64,000 bases of DNA from Salminus brasiliensis. Taxonomy: Eukaryota > Chordata > Actinopteri > Characiformes > Bryconidae. Numbering within the stretch: position 1 is the first letter of the stretch; every line of letters starts with the position of its first letter. The position numbers and the translations under genes were made by a program. Positions 22,538 through 35,644 of the stretch are shown in pieces. The notes beneath the pieces are model-generated. The model saw only the letters and a program-made list of their open reading frames with translations. It made no database searches and had not been told where the DNA came from. The stretch lies in the NCBI RefSeq assembly GCF_030463535.1, contig NC_132901.1, positions 3,801,640 to 3,865,639 on the forward strand, read 5' to 3'.

Positions 22538-24670
22538 GGAACTCAACAAATGTAAACCCATTACATCACATCTTCACCACCTCATTAAACCCTTCTTATT
22601 TTACACCACCTTCATCATCTACTACCACACCACATCCTCCCTCACGAACAGGCCCAATTCCTCAGATTCAGACTCAACCCAGAACAGTCCTCCTTACCAA
22701 CTATCCTACATCACTGGACCTCTTCACTGGTTCAGAAGCTCGCTCTTCCACACTCTTCCCTAGACTACAGCTGATCTCTGAGCTGAAACTATCCCTTTAA
22801 TCAATGCTCTCGTCTGGACTACGGTGGACTGATGCTAGCGTAGCACTCTTCCTGTAAACCATGTGATCCACCAAGCCCATTTCAGTCCACTTCAGGAGGT
22901 GGAAACATCTGCTCATCTCCAGACTTTTAATTCAGACAAGGCCTTGATTCAGCCCATCTGCTTTCAGCCATCCAGACAAGGCCTTGATTTGGGAAGCTCA
23001 TACAGTATCTTCATCTAGATGAAGAAGCGTCTTTCAGAGAAGAGCACAGAAGGTGTATTAGCTTTGACCTTGTCCTGAAACAGTGTCCATATCACTACAC
23101 ACTAATTCAGCCGCTCAGCCATACTGTCCCCGCCTCACTGAGAGACTACAGCATGTAGGAGTCAGCAGGAGCCCCGTCCAGTATGCTAGCAATACAGCAG
23201 TGTGTTGTGTGTATTCATGTTGGTAGATGTAGAGTGGTCTTCGTAGCCGTGTTCCTCAGCCGGGTCCATTACAACGCATAGCACCAGGAAGCTCCTACAG
23301 GAGGAACCTCAACGGTGGGGTGGTTAGCCTCTGAAGAACTGTAGCATTCAGATAATGGACTATATTGTAGATATTTTCAACAGCTGGACACGTCGGCCGA
23401 CTGTACGATTCTCAACACAATATACTTATATATACATATACTGCCTGTCCACCACTAGATTTAACTAAGCAAATAGATAAGAGCTTCCCATTGGATAATT
23501 GTAGCCTTAAGCCACTTGCTAGTGAGGCTAACCGGCAGAAACGGCTTTAGTTGCTAAGGACAGAGATTTATGGTACAGAGGTAGATCTACTTCACTACTG
23601 TACTAAAGTACTAAAATACTGTATCTGTATCTACTGGAGTATTATATACTTTTTTACTACATATTTTAGTGTTTACATTGTTTATGTGCTGCATCGTTAT
23701 TCGTTACAATTATAACAAACCATTTCAAACCCACATCATCACCTCCAGAGCACTAGATGGCGCTGTCACCGGGTTTGATGAAGCCGCCTCAGCATTGTAC
23801 AGAAAATGTTGAGTACCTGAGTGCCACTCAAGTCACTTTTACTCAAGTCTGGGTCTCTAGTGCTTTATACGTGTCTGGTTTAGCCTGCTACATTATTTAG
23901 CATTAGACTGTTAGCCAACGTTAGCCTGACATAAGCCAATGAATGTGGAAGACCCTTATTCATGGATGGGAGACCCGAGTTCCCTTCCTAGCTGAAGGCT
24001 ACACCAATGAAACTGGGAAGTGAGCCTCCAAAATGTCTTCAAACCTGCTATGGTCAGGTCTTCTTGCTAACTTCCTGTTAGTGATCATGATGGACTACAG
24101 CTGGTAGCTTCTCAACGCCCACATTACCAGCCCTGAGTGGACTGACCAACACACAGTACAACGGGAAAGTCCAGGGAGGTCAGTGCAGATCTGAGGAGGA
24201 CGACTGTAGTAGACGTGTGCTGCAGAAGAGTGTCTCTACATGCACCAGCTGCATCTCCTACAGACAGCAGCTGAGACAGTACGCCACCTACTGGTCAACA
24301 GTAAGTATTACAGAGGGAGAAGATCTTACAGAGTGAAGCGATGATGTAAAGCTCTCTCTTACAATTTAAAAATAGGATCAAATTGATTGATTGATTGATG
24401 TTAATGAGCATTGTTACATCGTTCGTTTGATCTCCTGTTTTATTTTCTCAGCAAAGACAAACCATCTCATAAAAGCATCTTCCTGTTTTAACTGCAGGTG
24501 AACAGAGGACACGCGGACACTGGACGGAACTCGCCATGGCAACCGAGCAGCTCTTTCTATTGATGACATCACAATGGTGGAGCTCCCTGTCACAGTCTTC
24601 CGAGCTCGGAACTCCTTCACTTCTTCTCAGGACACTGAGGAAGAGACAAGCTGTCCGACTTGGTCCTGAC
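22538..24670. other. Module C 5' flank, no supported gene
   Basis: This lacks the 20-bp segment (as D), lacks AAAA after CCTTAAG (as B) and lacks the 5-bp insertion (as A). The palindrome is at 23008-23025. The small spliced frame with ATG 24240 is intact. Confidence 0.78.
23750..24294. promoter_or_regulatory. Convergent CTCF-like motif pair, module C
   Basis: The + motif is at 23750-23763 and the - motif at 24281-24294. Cores are unchanged. Confidence 0.45.
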
Positions 24671-25238
24671 GTTTGTCTTAGCGATTGACTTAGCAGCAGT
24701 CGTAGCGGTTCACTTAGCGATAGTCTTAGTGAACGTCTTAGTGGTAGTCTTAGCGACAGTCTTAGTGATTGTCTTAGTGACAGTTTTAGTCTCACTGACT
24801 GGCTTAGCGATTTAGTGACTACCGTAGTTATTGGCTTGGTCACAGCCTTAGCTATTAGCTTAGTCATAGTCTTAGAGACTAAACTGGTGATTGTCCTAGC
24901 GACAGTCTCACTGATTGGCTTAGCGACTTAGCGACTGTCGTAGTTTTTGGCTTAGTCACAGTCTTAGCTACTACCTTAATCATAGTCTTAGAGACTAACT
25001 CAGTGATTGTCTTAGAGACAGTCTTAGGGATTGTCCTAGCCACTGGCTTAGTGACAGTTTTAGCTGTTGGCTTAGCATTAGACTTAGCCACTGGTTTAGC
25101 TTATAGTATTAGTGACTAGCTTAGCAATAGCGTTAGAGACAGTCTTAGCTATTGGCTTAGTCACATTCTTAGCTGTTGGCTTAGCGACAGTATTAGCAAC
25201 TGGCTTAGCCACAGTGTTAGTTATTGTCTTAGCTGTAG
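24671..25238. repeat. 12-bp minisatellite, module C (long form)
   Basis: Same length as in A (568 bp), including the 116 bp missing from B. It differs from A by few substitutions, for example AGCTTAGTCATAG. Confidence 0.88.
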
Positions 25239-25518
25239 GGAATTGCAGGTTCTTCATCCAGCAGTAGATGATGGAGCAGGAGTCTACAGCTACAGGTCAT
25301 TCATACAGTTCTGCTGGAATCTGATCTTACAGATCCACACTTTGTTGCTTTGATTAGATTTTAGATTTAGGTCTCGGGATCCATGTTTACTCTCTGTGAT
25401 GTGAACTGGAATAAGCTCTGTTAGGAGCTTCATTAAGAGCTAAGAGAATTGTAGGCACTACCTACTCCATTCTAGACGTCAGTCTGTACAGACTCCAACC
25501 CTTATGTCCTGTATTTAG

Positions 25519-27335
25519 ATGTTGGGCGGCGAAAGAGGAAAAGAAAGGAGGAGGGCAGCCAGAGGTTCTCACAGAGAACAACCGAGGTTGCCAGAAGTAA
25601 AAGCCCGGTAAGGAAGAGAAGGAAGGGAGAAGTTAGCCAGCCCAAGATAATGACCAGAAGACAGCGGAGCGACATCAAGCCAGGTTAGCTCATTGGCCAG
25701 ACCACTGCACACAAGGAAGTGGTCCAGTATTTAGTGCAATAGCCTGTGCTGCTAATAGATAGACTCCTGAGAGATGATGGGGAGAGAGCTGATGTTCAGC
25801 TTCAACACTGTTTGTTTTCCACAGACACTTTTGCCTCTCTCTACGTCACTGGAGAGAAACTGGGAGAAGGAGGCTTCGGCGCCGTCTTCGAGGGAACCCG
25901 GGTTTCCGACGGCCTACAGGTTCTTAAATCACCCCTCCAGAACTTCATTATCTCATCTGTTCCCTTTTCAGTCCTCATAACATTCACACCTCGTCTCCTC
26001 TCTGTCTGCAGGTGGCCGTTAAATTCGTCACCAAGCGGGACGACGATGAATACGTCCAATGCGTAAGTGCACCTGGAAGCCAGGTTTTACTGTCCGATCA
26101 CACATCACGCTCCCAGACTTCACTGCACTCACCTTTCCACCAACCTTGCCCTGCGTTTCTGTTCTTCCAGCCTGTTCAGCTCAGGACCGTGCCCATGGAG
26201 GTGGCTCTAATGAACAGGATGAGCCAGCCACCCACCAGCAATGTGGTGAAGCTCATCGAGTGGTTCGACGAGCCTGAGCGCTACATCCTGGTCCTGGAGC
26301 GCCCAGATCCTTGCCAGGACTTGCAGTCCTTGATCGACCAGTGGGGAGGTTCGGTAAGTGAAGAGATAGCCAGGGACATCATGCTCCAGACGGTGGAGGC
26401 AGCAAGAACGTGCCAGAAGCGAGGTGTCCTGCACAGAGACATCAAACTGGAGAACTTCCTGATCAACACAGACACCTCAGAGATCAAGCTGATCGACTTC
26501 GGCTGCGGGGACTGGGTCAAGAAAGGCGGATACCGTGAATTTGCAGGTAAACTGGAGTCTAGGGACGAAATTTACACGTTACCTTAGAAACATGAGTCTG
26601 AGAGGACCCATGTGTCCCTCTCATGGCCACTTCACTGGAAAGGTAACGAGCTGGACGCTCTTCTTCTTTTATGTTCTCAGGCACCTTTCAGTACTGCCCC
26701 CCAGAGTTCTTTCTAAAGGGGAGGTACCACGCCAGTCCTGCGACAGTCTGGTCTCTAGGAGTCCTACTGTTCAGGCTGGTTAGTGGACACCTTCCCTTTA
26801 CAGACGAGCAGGAAATCGTGGAGGGGCTTCTGAGCTTCAAGGACCACCTATCCAATGGTGAGATATCTGAGAGCCTCCTCGAGAGACTCTTAGAAGTTCA
26901 GGACGACGTGTTCTGCACGGTCATCTTTCTGAAATGTACTTAAGTATCTCTCTCACATCCAATCCAATCCCGTCCCTCTGCACAGAATGCTGCAATCTGA
27001 TTAGGAGGTGTCTGCAGCGCAACCCATCCCAGAGGCCCAAAGTGAAGCAGATCCTGAAGCACGACTGGTTCCAGTGCAGCGTTCCTACCGAGGATCAGGT
27101 TAGCCATGGAAAATGAGAATGACTGCTTAGAGAAAAAACAGTAGAAGCTAAAATATCTAGAGTTGTGATCGAGGAGGCGAAGGAAAGAAAAACTACTAGA
27201 AATGAAGAGGAAGATCTGAATTTTAAGGATTTCTGATCCTTAGACGTGCTTCCGTCTCCAATGCGTATCTCCTGGGTTGTGTTTCAGGTCCTGAGAACAG
27301 AGCAGCCTTCAGAGCAGAGGAGACAAACCGTCTGA
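25519..27335 (+). CDS. PIM-family serine/threonine protein kinase, copy C
   Basis: Exons: 25519-25683, 25825-25919, 26012-26062, 26171-26546, 26681-26857, 26986-27098 and 27288-27335. The internal ATG is at 25650 and the candidate upstream exon is 25268-25295. The predicted protein is identical to A (Arg65, Gln142), with all kinase motifs present. The oddity is in exon 4: the Val codon of GGSVSEE is GTA, not GTC, so the DNA reads TCG|GTAAGT, a near-consensus splice donor at 26354. If used and joined to exon 5, the frame shifts and stops within about 12 codons, before the HRD and DFG loops, giving a dead kinase. Whether it is used cannot be told from sequence. Confidence 0.9.
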
Positions 27336-27363
27336 AGTTGGCCCGTTTCATCAACAGGTAAAA

Positions 27364-27682
27364 ATGGGTATAAGGAGCTCCAGCGTTGAGCTGTGGAGCT
27401 GTGGAGCTGTGCTTTATGGAATGATGGTGCTCCATCCAATAAGTCTGGGATGAGTTGGGGATGAGGTGAGTTGGTGATAATCCTGAGCTGACTAACGCTC
27501 TCGTCACTGAATGCAATCAAATTCTCACAGCAGTGCTCCTCCAAATTTTAGTAGAAAGGTGTCTTCCCTGGCAGTAGAGAGAGTTACCCCAACAAAAGCA
27601 GGATCAACTCTTTTAAATGCCGTTAATTTTGGAAGAAGCAGTGAATGAACAGGCGTCCCAATACTTTTGTCAATATAGTGTA
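27364..27682 (-). mobile_element. MITE-type repeat fragment, module C
   Basis: Same position and boundaries as in A. It carries GGTGTCTTCC where A has GCCGTCTTCC. Confidence 0.55.
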
Positions 27683-28171
27683 GAGTCCCTAAAGTCTTTA
27701 CAGGAAGCCCCAGCAGTGTGTGTAGCTGGGAATGGGTACACTTGACGTGCTTTGTCTTGCTTAAGGAAATTCCCATGTAAGGCTGGGAACTGTTTACCCT
27801 CGTCTTAATGACGACGACTCCGTCTGATAAATGATGAGAGTGAACGGCGGATTCTGGAAGGTGGGAAAGTTCACCACTGGTTTAATCTGCTGCTGTCTTA
27901 GAGGCCTGACACCAGTGTTTGTGGAAATGGGGGTCAGCAGAGCTCCGAGAGGGGGGCGGGACAGAGGGCCAGTTCACTCTTACAGTGAAGATGACCTCAT
28001 TCCCTTTAAGCGCTAAGCGCTCCCCACTTCTCGTAGAGCTTAGAAGCCTTTTTTTGGACAGAAGCACCAAACAGTGTATGAACCAAAAGCCTGTGAAGCG
28101 GTTAGCCTTTAGCTCACTGCTGCGCTGAGTAGAAGCTGCTGCTGCTGCTGTGTTGATTGTGTGTGTTTCAG

Positions 28172-29174
28172 GATTCCTCCTTTCCTCCATCCTTGGTTGC
28201 CTGGTTCCTCCAGAACTCATCCCTAGGTCATGCCATCTGCCAACTCCCGCCCCTTCTAGCCTTGACTCTGCCCCATCACTTTTTCCTCACTCCATGCCTT
28301 CACCTTCCCCTCTGGCCACACCTCGGACCGCTGCTCGAACCTTCGCACGTCTTCTGCCCTTAATCTGCGGACCCTCCTAGGCGTAGAGCTTATTCCCCGA
28401 GCTCCGCTGCTCCCTCTCGCTGCAGTACCTCAGTTCCCTCAACCGTAGTCCATGCGCCCCTCCACTGTCAGTGCCTGGAGTAGAAGCCTCTGGACTGGCT
28501 CCTCCATTCTGCACGACTCCCCAGGTGCGTCGTCTTGCTGACCCGTCGCAGGATCGGCTGACCCTCCCTCGGCTTTCTCAGCTTTCCGTTATTCTGCTGT
28601 CTTCTAGCAGCCGGTCTCCACATTACGTCCGTCGTTAGTAAGAAGTACGTGTAGAAGTAAGGAAGGACTAAGAAGTACTTTTCCACAATCCGGCGTCAAC
28701 CAGAGGAGGATGGGTTCCCCTACTGAGCCTGGGTTCCTCTCAAGGTTTCTTCCTGGCTTCTCAGGGAGTTTTTCCTTGCCACCGTTGCCCTCGGCTTGCT
28801 CCTTAGGGGTCTAGGCCCGGATTCTAGCCTTATTCACTAGCGACACAACAGGCTAAATTCAATGGAGTATTTAATCGGACGTCCGTCTTACTTATCTGAC
28901 CTCCATACTTTCAACCCCCACCCCCCTTACAGCCCCCTCTCATATTATCAGAAGCTGATGGCATGGTCTGAACTAACAGACTTATCCTCTGACCAATCTG
29001 ACCTCCTATAAATTCCAGCTCCGTCCTTCTCCCACCAAGCAGAAGCCACCTGAGCTCCAGCCCAGAGTTCTCAGAGTTCTCCCCCTTCCCTTACAGTCTC
29101 CTCCCATATGATCAGAAGCTGATGGCCTGGTCTGAACGCCCCTGATCAAAATAAAGATTTTTAGAGCACTGCTC
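28172..29174 (+). other. Probable terminal 3'-UTR exon of kinase C
   Basis: The acceptor ends at 28171 and AATAAA is at 29150. Composition is as in A, with scattered substitutions near 28380-28440. Confidence 0.5.
29150..29155 (+). terminator. Poly(A) signal AATAAA, kinase C
   Basis: Conserved signal with the same downstream GU-rich tract. Confidence 0.65.
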
Positions 29175-30921
29175 AGGTGAATGTGTTTATTATCACTGAT
29201 GATTCACTCCATTTCAGAAAGCATTACTGTACATCATACTGACGCTAACAGCTAACAGCTAACAACGGTTCTACCTTCAGTGTTAGAACATGTGGAGGCA
29301 TCTGGAGCCGAGCAGAGTCTTCAGAGCTGAAACGATGACCAGCTGTAGCCATAAGACACGTCTCTGGACAACTTGGCTATGATTAGTCAGATTCAGTGGT
29401 GGATTTATCTGTTTTACCTTCTGTTAAATGAGACATAAAATAATATGTCATATAAACAACTAAACAGAGCCTAAATGCTAACTCCAGCCACACAAGAGAA
29501 GGGAGAATGGCTGGGCAGAGGCTAAAAGCTAATGCTAGACGCAAAATAGCAATCAGTGCTACAGTTATTAGTGCTGAAGGACTGAGATGCTAATCTACTT
29601 TTAATAGCTTTGGTAAAGCTAACGCTAGGCTGACCGGCTACTGACTGTGCTGACTGGACACAGCGAGAACTTAGAAAGCAACACCATCCAGTAAGACTTG
29701 AGAATAGTTACAGCAAATACGTTTGTTCGGATTTGGATTTGCTACAGTTCTAAGCTACGCTACGCTAGGCTAGGCTGTGCTATGGTATGCGGCCAGTCAG
29801 TCATATACACTGAGTAATAACTGACGAGCTCCTTCAGGCAATAAACAGACGCTAACGGCTAACTGCTGCCTCTGAGGTAAGAAAACACTTCATGAGGTAA
29901 AAATGATCCATTTCTGAGTGAATATTGGTAATATGTATCAGTTCTAACTGAATATTGATTATTTTAAAGCTTTAACTAAATCACTTTCACATTACTGTGG
30001 TAAAACGTCTGGTTATGACTGAGGACTTTAGCTAGCTAACAAGCTAACTAGCTGTAATGGAACGTAATGGCATTACTTTTATGCTAATGACCTTTAGGTA
30101 TTAGATAGTGTGGTTTTAATTAGCATGAGGGAATTGTAGCTACGTAGCTAAGTAGCATTATGTTGTAATGAAATCCGACTTTAATGGTTTAAACGAAGTT
30201 TTCAAATCTGAATCTTTTCACATCGCCAAGCTTTTTCACAACAGCCGTCCCCATTATCAGCCACTTCCCCGAAGTCAGCATTTCCGCCCTAGATGCACAA
30301 GATTACTACGTTGTTGTCATCTATGTCAAATATATCAAATATATCATGGATATTTGACGTAGTTTAGCATGTGATTGTGATTTTTGTCATATTACATTCC
30401 CATTAGTTAGCTAACTAGCTACGTCTTTTTTCAGTCATTAGCACGGGGAGCTAGCTAACCATAAACGCTCATTCACACCATAAAAGTTTTTCAGGACGGG
30501 TTTGTGAGCATAAATGTGGGTATTTATTTATACATATTTAATATTTTTATTTAATAGCTTTTTTGTTTTACTGTGGTGATGTTTTCAGATATTTTAAAAC
30601 ATTTTTATTCTATATTTGACAAGTTTCTTTAAGTCTCTTTTCACTATACTGTTTTCCCGAAAAATGACCCTTGCTGACCATAAAGCAGAGCTGATTTACC
30701 GTATTTTACCTCAGTAATCAGATTTTTAAAAGGTTTAAAGATGTCTGAGGTGGCGTCAATCTTCTGTTGATGTTTTGTTAAAATTTCAGGGTTGATTCAG
30801 TATGAATTTAGGGAGCAAAATTGACGATGAATAAACATAAGATTGGATTATTGATTCAATGAATGACGTTAACGGCGACAGTTTAACGTTGACTTAACAT
30901 CTATTCAATGACTGATGAATG
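29175..30921. other. Spacer between modules C and D (single-copy version)
   Basis: This is shorter than the A and B spacers because the internal duplication is single copy. The left part of the first half (AAAATGACCCTTGCTGACC near 30660) runs directly into the right part of the second half (TGTCTGAGGTGGCGTCAATC). A 64-codon ATG frame at 30168-30362 is broken in B and different in A, so it is not called. Confidence 0.75.
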
Positions 30922-32691
30922 CCTCATTAACACACACCTCAAACAGTAACACTAACCCCACCAGAAACCTCATTAACACACACCACAAACATTAACACTA
31001 ACCCCATCAGAAACCTCCTTAACACACCTGAAACATTAACACTAACCCATCAGAAACATCATTAACACACACCTCAAACAGTAATACTAACCCCATCAGA
31101 AACCTCATTAACACACACCTCAAACATTAACACTAACCCCATCAGAAACCTCATTAACACACCTGAAACATTAACACTAACCCATCAGAAACATCATTAA
31201 CACACACCTCAAACAGTAACACTAACCCCATCAGAAACCTCATTAACACACACCTCAAACAGTAAGACTAACCCCATGAGAAACTTCATTAAAACACACC
31301 TCAAACAGTAACACTAACCCCATTAGAAACCTTATTAACACACCTCAAACAGTAACACTAACATCAGAAGAAACCTCATTAACACACACCTCAAACAGTA
31401 AGACTAACCTCATTAGAAACCGCTAAGAGTAACACTAAGCCCATCAGAAACTTCATTAACACACACCTCAAACAATAACACTAACCCCATTAGAAACCTC
31501 ATTAACACACACCTCAAACAGTAACACTAACCCCATTAGATACCTCATTAACACACACCTCAAACATTAACACTAACCCCATTAGAAACTGCATTAACAT
31601 AAAACTCAAACTGTAACACTAACCTCATTATAAACCTCATTACGACACACCTCAAACAGTAACACTAACCCCATTAGAAACCTCATTAACACACACCTCA
31701 GAAATTCCTACTAACCCCATTAGAAACCTCATTAACACACACCTCAAACAGTAACACTTACCCCATTAGAAACCTTATTAACACACCTCAAACAGTAACA
31801 CTAACACCAGAAGAAACCTCATTAACACACACCTCAAACAGTAAGACTAACCTCATTAGAAACCGCAAAGAGTAACACTAAGCCCATCAGAAACTTCATT
31901 AACACACACCTCAAACAATAACACTAACCCCATTAGAAACCTCATTAACACACCTCAAACAATAACATTAACCCCATTAGAAACCTCATTAACACACACC
32001 TCAAACAGTAACACTAACCCCATTAGAAACCTCATTAACACACACCACAAACAGTAACAATAACCCCATTAGAAACCTCATTAACACACACCTCAAACAG
32101 TAACACTAACCCCATTAGAAACCTCATTACCACGCACCGCAAACAGTAATACTAACCCCATGAGAAACTTCATTAACACACACCTCAAACATTAACACTC
32201 ACCCCATTAGAAACCTCATTAACACACACCTCAAACTGTAACACTAACCCCAGTAGAAACCTCATTACCACGCACCGCAAACAGTAATACTAACCCCATG
32301 AGAAACTTCATTAACACACACCTCAAACAGTAAAACTAACCCCATTAGATACCTCATTAACACACACCTCAAACAGTAAGAATATCCCCATGAGAAACTT
32401 CATTAACACACACCTCAAACAGTAACACTAACCCCATTAGAAACCTTATTAACACACCTTAAACAGTAACACTAACCCCATTAGATACCTCATTAACACA
32501 CACCTTAAACAGTAACACTAACCCCATTAGAAACCTCATTAACACACACATCAAACAGTAACACTAACCCCATTAGAAACCTCATTAACACACACCTCAA
32601 ACATTAACACTAACCCCATTAGAAACCTCATTAACACACACCTCAAACATTAACACTAACCCCATTAGAAACCTCATTAACACACACCTCA
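30922..32691. repeat. 46-bp minisatellite array 4 (1,770 bp, about 38 units)
   Basis: The left part contains a local two-unit variant with ACCTGAAACATTAACACTAA repeated near 31025 and 31165. The three-unit block with CCGCAAAGAG or CCGCTAAGAG appears near 31315-31440 and 31755-31880. The right end has near-identical units. Confidence 0.93.
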
Positions 32692-34796
32692 GGAACTCAA
32701 CAAATGTAAACCCATTACATCACATCTTCTCCACCTCATTAAACCCTTCTTATTTTACACCACCTTCATCATCTACTACCACACCACATCCTCCCTCACG
32801 AACAGACCCAATTCCTCAGATTCGGACTCAACCCAGAACAGTCCTCCTTACCAACTATCCTACAGCACTGGACCTCTTCACTGGTTCAGAAGCTCGCTCT
32901 TCCACACTCTTCCCTAGACTACAGCTGATCTCTGAGCTGAAACTATCCCTTTAATCAATGCTCTCGTCTGGACTACGGTGGACTGATGCTAGCGTAGCAC
33001 TCTTCCTGTAAACCATGTGATCCACCAAGCCCATTTCAGTCCACTTCAGGAGGTGGAAACATCTGCTCATCTCCAGACTTTTAATTCAGACAAGGCCTTG
33101 ATTCAGCCCATCTGCTTTCAGCCATCCAGACAAGGCCTTGATTTGGGAAGCTCATACAGTATCTTCATCTAGATGAAGAAGCGTCTTTCAGAGAAGAGCA
33201 CAGAAGGTGTATTAGCTTTGACCTTGTCCTGAAACAGTGTCCATATCACTACACACTAATTCAGCCGCTCAGCCATACTGTCCCCGCCTCACTGAGAGAC
33301 TACAGCATGTAGGAGTCAGCAGGAGCCCCGTCCAGTATGCTAGCAATACAGCAGTGTGTTGTGTGTATTCATGTTGGTAGATGTAGAATGGTCTTCGTAG
33401 CCGTGTTCCTCAGCCGGGTCCATTACAACGCATAGCACCAGGAAGTTCCTACAGGAGGAACCTCAACGGTGGGGTGGTTAGCCTCTGAAGAACTGTAGCA
33501 TTCAGATAATGGACTATATTGTAGATATTTTCAACAGCTGGACACATCGGCCGACTGTATGATTCTCTACACAATATATTTATATATACATATACTGCCT
33601 GGCCACCACTAGATTTAACTTAGCAAATACATAAGAGCTTCCCATTGGATAATTGTAGCCTTAAGAAAACCACTTGCTAGTGAGGCTAACCGGCAGAAAC
33701 GGCTTTAGTTGCTAAGGACAGAGATTTATCGTACAGAGGTAGATCTACTTCACTACTGTACTAAAGTACTAAAATACTGTATCTGTATCTACTGGAGTAT
33801 TATATACTTTTTTACTTCACTACATATTTTAGTGTTTACATTGTTTATGTGCTGCATCGTTACTCGTTACAATTATAACAAACCATTTCAAACCCACATC
33901 ATCACCTCCAGAGCACTAGATGGCGCTGTCACCGGGTTTGATGAAGCCGCCTCAGCATTGTACAGAAAATGTTGAGCACCTGAGTGCCACTCAAGTCACT
34001 TTTACTCAAGTCTGGGTCTCTAGTGCTTTATACGTGTCTGGTTTAGCCTGCTACGTTATTTAGCATTAGACTATTAGCCAACGTTAGCCTGACATAAGCC
34101 AATGAATGTGGAAGACCCTTATTCATGGATGGGAGACCCGAGTTCCCTTCCTAGCTGAAGGCTACACCAATGAAACTGGGAAGGTCTTCTTGCTAACTTC
34201 CTGTTAGTGATCATGATGGACTACAGCTGGTAGCTTCTCAACGCCCACATTACTAGCCCTGAGTGGACTGACCAACACACAGTGCAACGGGAAAGTCCAG
34301 GGAGGTCAGTGCAGATCTGAGGAGGACGACTGTAGTAGACGTGTGCTGCTGAAGAGTGTCCCTACATGCAACAGCTGCATCTCCTACAGACAGCAGCTAA
34401 GACAGTACGCCACCTACTGGTCAACAGTAAGTATTACAGAGGGAGAAGATCTTACAGAGGGAAGCGATGATGCAAAGCTCTCTGTTACAATTTAAAAATA
34501 GGATCAAATTGATTGATTGATTGATGTTAATAAGCATTGTTACATCGTTCGTTTGATCTCCTGTTTTATTTTCTCAGCAAAGACAAATCATCTCATAAAA
34601 GCATCTTCCTGTTTTAACTGCAGGTGAACAGAGGACACGCGGACACTGGGCGGAACTCGCCATGGCAACCGAGCAGCTCTCTCTATTGATGACATCACAA
34701 TGGAGGAGCTCCCTGTCACAGCCTTCCGAGCTCGGAACTCCTTCACTTCTTCTCAGGACACTGAGGAAGAGACAAGCTGTCCGACTTGGTCCTGAC
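32692..34796. other. Module D 5' flank, no supported gene
   Basis: This lacks the 20-bp segment (as C), carries AAAA after CCTTAAG (as A) and carries the 5-bp insertion (as B). A 37-bp segment starting TGAGCCTCCAAAATG, present in A-C, is deleted at GGGAAGGTCTTC near 34183. The palindrome is at 33162-33179. Confidence 0.78.
33913..34420. promoter_or_regulatory. Convergent CTCF-like motif pair, module D
   Basis: The + motif is at 33913-33926 and the - motif at 34407-34420. Spacing is 494 bp because of the 37-bp deletion; both cores are kept. Confidence 0.45.
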
Positions 34797-35364
34797 GTTT
34801 GTCTTAGCGATTGACTTAGCAGCAGTCGTAGCGGTTCACTTAGCGACAGTCTTAGTGAACGTCTTAGTGGTAGTCTTAGCGACAGTCTTAGTGATTGTCT
34901 TAGTGACAGTTTTAGTCTCACTGACTGGCTTAGCGATTTAGTGACTACCGTAGTTATTGGCTTAGTCACAGCCTTAGCTATTAGCTTAATCATAGTCTTA
35001 GAGACTAAACTGGTGATTGTCCTAGCGACAGTCTCACTGATTGGCTTAGCGACTTAGTGACTAGTGTAGTTTTTGGCTTAGTCACAGTTTTAGCTACTAC
35101 CTTAATCATAGTCTTAGAGACTAACTTAGTGATTGTCTTAGAGACAGTCTTAGGGATTGTCCTAGCCACTGGCTTAGTGACAGTTTTAGCTGTTGGCTTA
35201 GCATTAGACTTAGCCACTGGCCTAGCTTATAGTATTAGTGACTAGCTTAGCAATAGCGTTAGAGACAGTCTTAGCTATTGGCTTAGTCACATTCTTAGCT
35301 GTTGGCTTAGCGACAGTATTAGCAACTGGCTTAGCCACAGTGTTAGTTATTGTCTTAGCTGTAG
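34797..35364. repeat. 12-bp minisatellite, module D (long form)
   Basis: Long form with the 116-bp segment. Local changes such as GACTAGTGTAGTTTTTGG differ from A and C. Confidence 0.88.
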
Positions 35365-35644
35365 GGAATTGCAGGTTCTTCATCCAGCAGTAGATGATGG
35401 AGCAGGAGTCTACAGCTACAGGTCATTCATACAGTTCTGCTGGAATCTGATCTTACAGATCCACACTTTGTTGCTTTGATTAGATTTTAGATTTAGGTCT
35501 CGGGATCCATGTTTACTCTCTGTGATGTGAACTGGAATAAGCTCTGTTAGGAGCTTCATTAAGAGCTAAGAGAATTGTAGGCACTACCTACTCCATTCTA
35601 GACGTCAGTCTGTACAGACTCCAACCCTTATGTCCTGTATTTAG

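Noticed and set aside
30168-30362. 64-codon ATG frame in the C-D spacer (and its copy at 59743)
   Set aside because: It is present only in C and F. The equivalent frames in A, B, D and E are altered or stopped, so there is no sign of selection.
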